A stretch of 64,000 nt of DNA, taken from assembly GCF_000308715.1 (NCBI RefSeq), contig NZ_BAGH01000119.1, positions 1 through 64,000 on the forward strand, given 5' to 3'. The first letter of the stretch is position 1. Each line of letters begins with the position of its first letter. This DNA is from Nocardia tenerifensis NBRC 101015 (GTDB lineage: Bacteria; Actinomycetota; Actinomycetes; Mycobacteriales; Mycobacteriaceae). The translations under genes were made by a program, and so were the position numbers. The notes under the pieces are model-generated. The model saw nothing but the letters and a program-made list of their open reading frames with translations, did not search any database and had not been told where the DNA came from. Shown here in pieces: positions 60,669 to 64,000 of the stretch.

Positions 60669-60950
60669 ATGGGATGGCTCAACGCCGACCTCGTCCAAGC
60701 ATTCGGCGTGGCGCTGGCCACCGTGATCGGTGCGTTCACCGCCCGCCAAGCCGCACAGGTCCGCAAACTCCGCTACCGCGTCACCGAACTGGAAACCCAG
60801 GACGGCACCGACATCGAACGCTTCCGCACCATGGTGCGCCTCATCCGCGCCCTGCTGCATCACCGTGCCGAACTCACCGGCCTGCTCGCCCCGGACGTGA
60901 AAGCGCCCGAACCACCGGTCATCCCGGAGTGGCTCGCCACCGAACTATGA
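60669..60950 (+). CDS. Phage holin-like (DUF2746-type) protein
   Basis: A 93-residue protein from the ATG at 60669, directly after the lysin gene. One hydrophobic segment (LVQAFGVALATVIGAFTARQ) is followed by a coiled coil (RKLRYRVTELETQDGTDIER) and a Pro-rich tail. The lysin partner and layout suggest a holin or membrane-linked phage protein like DUF2746. The stop overlaps the ATG of the next gene (ATGA). Confidence 0.65.
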   Translation: MGWLNADLVQAFGVALATVIGAFTARQAAQVRKLRYRVTELETQDGTDIERFRTMVRLIRALLHHRAELTGLLAPDVKAPEPPVIPEWLATEL

Positions 60951-61744
60951 CCACACCCAACCAGCCCACACCCGATGGATCCTGGAACCTCGGCGCCTTC
61001 CGCCGATTCCAGGACCAATCACCCGAGGACGCCAAAGCCGCCATCCGCGCCGGAGTCATCGGCGCCTACACCGGCGCGCAGAACACCCACCGCCGCGAAG
61101 TCCGCCAACCCATCCAAGCCCGTCCCACCTACGACGAAATCCCCACCGACATCCCCCTGTGGGCCAACCTCACCGCCACCGACGACACCACCTTCCCCCT
61201 CGCACTGCTCACCCGCCAACCCAACGTAGACGGCAAACTCACCGAGCCTCCCTTCTACCAACCCGCCACCGGCGCACTCGAACTCGGCATGATCCGCGCC
61301 ACCCGCGACCGCGAATACCGCCAAGTCGGACTCATCATCGGCCCCGCCGGATGGTCATTCGTCAACAGCGCCTTCGTCGCCGTCTACCGCCTCAACCAAG
61401 ACAACGGCGACCTGTCGCTGATCTGGGACAGCGGCGACATCAAAACCGTCCTCAACTACGCCTCCACCCAATACCGCTGGGACATCCCCACCATCAACGC
61501 CCGCCAAGGCGAGGTCTACGGCGTCGGATTCCTCGCCAACTACCTCGGCATCGGTTACCAACTCGCCACCGTCGCCCGCTGGATCATCAACCAGCCCTGG
61601 GGAACCCAGCCCGCCCACCCCTACTACTGGACCCGCGGCTACAACGGCGGCGGCAACGGCCCCGGCCTCCCATTCCCGCCACCATTCATCAGCGCAGCTC
61701 ACCTCGGCACCAACCACTGGTGGCCCTGGTTCCTCCTCGGCTGA
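60947..61744 (+). CDS. Phage tail-like structural protein (unassigned)
   Basis: A 265-residue protein coupled to the previous gene (ATGA). It has FRRFQDQSPEDAKAAIRAGV near the N-terminus and a beta-rich middle with VAVYRLNQDNGDLSLIWDSG, typical of phage minor tail or receptor-binding proteins. The C-terminus is Gly/Pro/Trp-rich (YYWTRGYNGGGNGPGLPFPP). I do not recognise the family, but its place next to lysin and holin supports a phage origin. Confidence 0.6.
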   Translation: MTTPNQPTPDGSWNLGAFRRFQDQSPEDAKAAIRAGVIGAYTGAQNTHRREVRQPIQARPTYDEIPTDIPLWANLTATDDTTFPLALLTRQPNVDGKLTEPPFYQPATGALELGMIRATRDREYRQVGLIIGPAGWSFVNSAFVAVYRLNQDNGDLSLIWDSGDIKTVLNYASTQYRWDIPTINARQGEVYGVGFLANYLGIGYQLATVARWIINQPWGTQPAHPYYWTRGYNGGGNGPGLPFPPPFISAAHLGTNHWWPWFLLG

Positions 61745-61778
61745 CCGCCCACCCAACCCGCACACCTGGAAGGCGCAC

Positions 61779-62758
61779 ATGCCCGAAACACTCTCCACCA
61801 CAACCGATGACACCGAACGACTCCACCAGCCACCGCGGCTACGCACCATCCGATTCGGCTGCTACCGGCTCACCGACATCCCCGACGGTCACGTCGGCCT
61901 CAGACCCCGTGACTCCTTACCCGAGACCATTGACGAGGACTGGACCGCCAACGCCGAATATCTCGACGCGAACGGCACCTCGTCGCCGGGCTCGGTGGCC
62001 TACTCGTACAGCGCGGCCGCCGTGCCCCGCTCATCGACGCCGGAGCCGGGCCGATCACCTTGCCAGAAAACCCTGCCAACCCGATGACCGGCGCCACGAT
62101 CTCCGGCAGTGTGCTCGACAACCTCGCCGGCGTCGTCGGCTCGGACGCATCGACGCATCGCCATAACCCACCTGCACTTCGACCACCTCGGCCGGACCCC
62201 GGCAATGACCGCCCGCCATTCCACAACGCGCTCATCCATATCGGCGAATACGAATGGAGCTGGTGGCGCTCACTGACCCCGGCGATGATGACACCTTCCC
62301 CGGCTGAGCGAATGGCAGGTTCCTTAACCGGCAGGTCCTCGACACCATCGCAGGCCAGCCCCCCGATCACCCACGGCTCCAGGATCTTCCCCGGCGTTCG
62401 GACGATGATGATCCCCGGACACTCCACCGGCCACACCGCATAGGTGATCCGGGCCTGGGGACGCCGCATGGTCGTTTTCGGCGAAGCTCTGCACTCACCG
62501 GTGCAGGTAACCCAACCCGACTGGGTTTCCGGCTCCGACTACGACCAACACGAAGCTGTGTTCCATCGCCGTTCGCTGGTGGACCGGCTCGCGGACAGCG
62601 GCGACCTTGCCTCCGGTATCCACTTCGCCGATGTGCCCTTTGGCTGCGTAGGGCCCAATGACGTCGGCCGAACCCGTTGGGTTCCCTACGACTTACCCAC
62701 GCCACGCCGAATTCCGTACCGCACAGCCCACTCCGTCGCTTGGAGATCGCATGGTTGA
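61779..62758 (+). pseudogene. MBL-fold metallo-hydrolase pseudogene
   Basis: Read across frames, this gives a whole MBL hydrolase: RTIRFGCYRLTDIPDGHVGL and PLIDAGAGPITLPENPANP (frame change near 62022), AITHLHFDHLGRTP with the metal ligands (another change near 62160), HNALIHIGEYEWSWW, MIPGHSTGHTA, an in-frame TAG at 62441-62443 where Tyr is expected, then FGEALHSPVQVTQPDW and GIHFADVPFGCVGP. At least two to three frameshifts and one nonsense codon break it. It lies among phage genes and overlaps the start of the LtfC-like gene. Confidence 0.78.
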
Positions 62759-63074
62759 CTACCTCGGATATCGCCCCAACAAATCCACGATCATCCTCAG
62801 CCGCTCTGCGGCATTCACTCAGCGCTTCGAGGTCACCGGCACCCCGCTACCGAATGGGACAACCTCCTGGATCGACATCTACGACAGCGACGACGAACTG
62901 CTCACCACATGGACCGCGACCACCATCAGCGGGACCGTCGTCGACTACCTCATCGAACCTCAACACACCGAAGATGTCGCCGTCCGCACCCACGCGAACT
63001 ACAACCTCTACCTCAACTATCCAGGCACACGGTTGCCCTATTGCTGGTTCCGCGGACCGATAGTCCGCGAATAG
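62751..63074 (+). CDS. LtfC/Gp6-like phage beta-sandwich protein
   Basis: A 107-residue protein from an ATG after GGAG. The small beta sandwich begins VDYLGYRPNKSTIILSRSAA and has FTQRFEVTGTPLPNGTTSWI, DIYDSDDELLTTWTATTIS and HTEDVAVRTHANYNLYLNYP, as in the LtfC/p132/Gp6 family of actinophage proteins. An earlier in-frame start is less likely. The assignment is from memory of the family and needs a profile match. Confidence 0.6.
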   Translation: MVDYLGYRPNKSTIILSRSAAFTQRFEVTGTPLPNGTTSWIDIYDSDDELLTTWTATTISGTVVDYLIEPQHTEDVAVRTHANYNLYLNYPGTRLPYCWFRGPIVRE

Positions 63075-63732
63075 CCAGGTGGCGAATGTGCCGGAAGCTT
63101 TGAGGGCGAACCGCGAATAGACCTCGGGAAACGGTGACTACCGCGACCGTTCAGATAGTCGCCGAGGGCTGTAGCCGCGCGCACGCATGCCTATCCGAGC
63201 TGTGCGCGCAAGTCGTCAGAGGCGACCACCCACGGCTTCGACCGCGTCCCGAAATCGATAACTCATGACCAAGTTAGATGAGCGCGGTCCCAGGCGGGCG
63301 GCTTGATGTCCACGCGTGTCCGCACCGAGCGCGCTCGCCGCCCTCAGCACACCCGGGATGGAGGTTGATGTCCCTGCGTAAGGCCGAGCCCATCCCTCAT
63401 GCCGCCCCGCCGACCGTCAACGTGGTTGCCGCCCCAGCTCCCCGAGCTCCAGCACGCCGTACGCGCATTCCCGTAGCACCCGCGCGACCCGAGCAGCCAC
63501 ACCTCGACGGGTCGGCGCCAGGTAAGGCTGCCGAGACGCCGTAGCGCGCACCATGTCCTAGCTTATGGACTACACAAATCGCCGGCGTCATGAGCGCTAG
63601 GGGTCGTAGCCGCATGTCAGGCCCCATAGTCTGCATGCTAGGCAATACACGAAACTGTATTGTTCGATACAGTGGGACCGTCAGGAAGCGGGGGCGGCCG
63701 CTGCTCCAACAGCGACCAACCCCCAGATCACC
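63075..63732. other. Non-coding or decayed region near the right edge
   Basis: No gene with both a start signal and a recognisable product was seen. The 88-codon frame at 63278-63544 is Pro/Ala/Arg-rich and probably not real. ACTGTAT at 63654-63660 and ATACAGT at 63667-63673 form a 7-bp inverted repeat, a possible operator for an unseen gene. Confidence 0.45.
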
Positions 63733-63855
63733 TCAGTGCAGCAATATGATCAGCAGCAGGATGATCAGCGGACCTGAACAACGAATCGAGACCTCGGCAG
63801 CCAGATCCGTGGCTGCCGAGGTCTTCTCCGATACCTTGTCTGACTTGTTCGGCAT
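63733..63855 (-). CDS. Very small membrane peptide (40 aa), tentative
   Basis: The ATG at 63853-63855 follows GAGGAG at 8 nt. The 40-residue product has a polar N-terminus (PNKSDKVSEKTSAATDLAAE) and a C-terminal hydrophobic end (GPLIILLLIILLH). However, the frame runs through the perfect 15-bp hairpin at 63789-63824, which is more usual for non-coding DNA. Either the gene or the hairpin may be the functional feature. Confidence 0.4.
   Translation of the reverse strand: MPNKSDKVSEKTSAATDLAAEVSIRCSGPLIILLLIILLH
63789..63824. terminator. Perfect 15-bp inverted repeat, possible bidirectional terminator
   Basis: AGACCTCGGCAGCCA (63789-63803) is complementary to 63810-63824 with a 6-nt loop. A stem this perfect with TCTTCT after it looks like a phage-type terminator. 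It also lies inside the tentative 40-aa frame on the minus strand. Confidence 0.55.
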
Positions 63856-64000
63856 CGAACACAACTCCTCTTCTAGGACTGCGGCTACGATCCAACCGGG
63901 TGTCGAATCGCACTCCGCTCCCACAAGAGGAACTGTGGATCTCGACTTCGCATAGCGCTGAGTTCGAGGTCGCGACCAGGCTATCCGATGGGCGCACCCA

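Noticed and set aside
63278-63544. An 88-codon frame near the right edge
   Set aside because: Pro/Ala/Arg-rich translation with no ribosome binding site or similarity; treated as non-coding.

Overview
The window is high-GC actinobacterial DNA, most likely from Nocardia or a close relative (Rhodococcus, Gordonia). Signs of this are a dgt-dnaG pair beside a TPM-domain protein (the arrangement I recall from Mycobacterium around Rv2343c-Rv2345), an EphD-type hydrolase/reductase fusion, a WS/DGAT acyltransferase, Lsr2, an F420-type oxidoreductase, KstR-like operators and type VII secretion (WXG100) genes. GTG and TTG starts are common. The species cannot be fixed from sequence alone.

Layout. 1-9.9 kb is core chromosome: TPM protein, MBL hydrolase, YdcF protein, dgt, dnaG, small proteins, a methyltransferase-like protein and an EEP-family phosphohydrolase, ending at tRNA-Asn. 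9.9-25.4 kb is a lower-GC accessory island. It starts at tRNA-Asn and ends at a 29-nt near-copy (27/29) of the 3' part of that tRNA. It carries an IS256-family element with an 8-bp target duplication, interrupted by a nested IS110-family element; a C5-cytosine methyltransferase / 72-aa protein / Vsr operon; a 904-bp IS5-family element; a GIY-YIG protein; a cassette of unknown protein, ParB-like protein, SNF2-type helicase and PD-(D/E)XK protein; and a PIN-like protein. This is the best candidate for a little-described defence system.

25.4-52.3 kb is mostly metabolic chromosome: VOC protein, GntR regulator with an adjoining IS630 element, SDR plus crotonase pairs, a frameshifted MFS gene, AraC, PaaX, LysG/LysE and Lsr2 genes, an AidB-like acyl-CoA dehydrogenase, a secreted lipase, and a lipid/sterol-type cluster (SDR, MaoC, alpha/beta hydrolase, WS/DGAT, PF10118 protein, VanB-type reductase, EphD). 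KstR-like palindromes lie at 43011-43024 and 45398-45411, and a SoxR-like box lies upstream of a quinone oxidoreductase at 50514-50533.

52.35 kb to the end is a second accessory region, beginning at a CAT-anticodon tRNA. It has a likely integrase remnant, a truncated hydrolase, a translationally coupled WXG100 / zincin effector / EF-Tu-like barrel / YbaB operon, a membrane pentapeptide-like protein, and a decayed phage module (gene-29-like protein, frameshifted M23+GH25 lysin, holin-like protein, tail-like protein, heavily mutated MBL hydrolase, LtfC-like protein). All functions are inferred by reading the translations; no database search was run.
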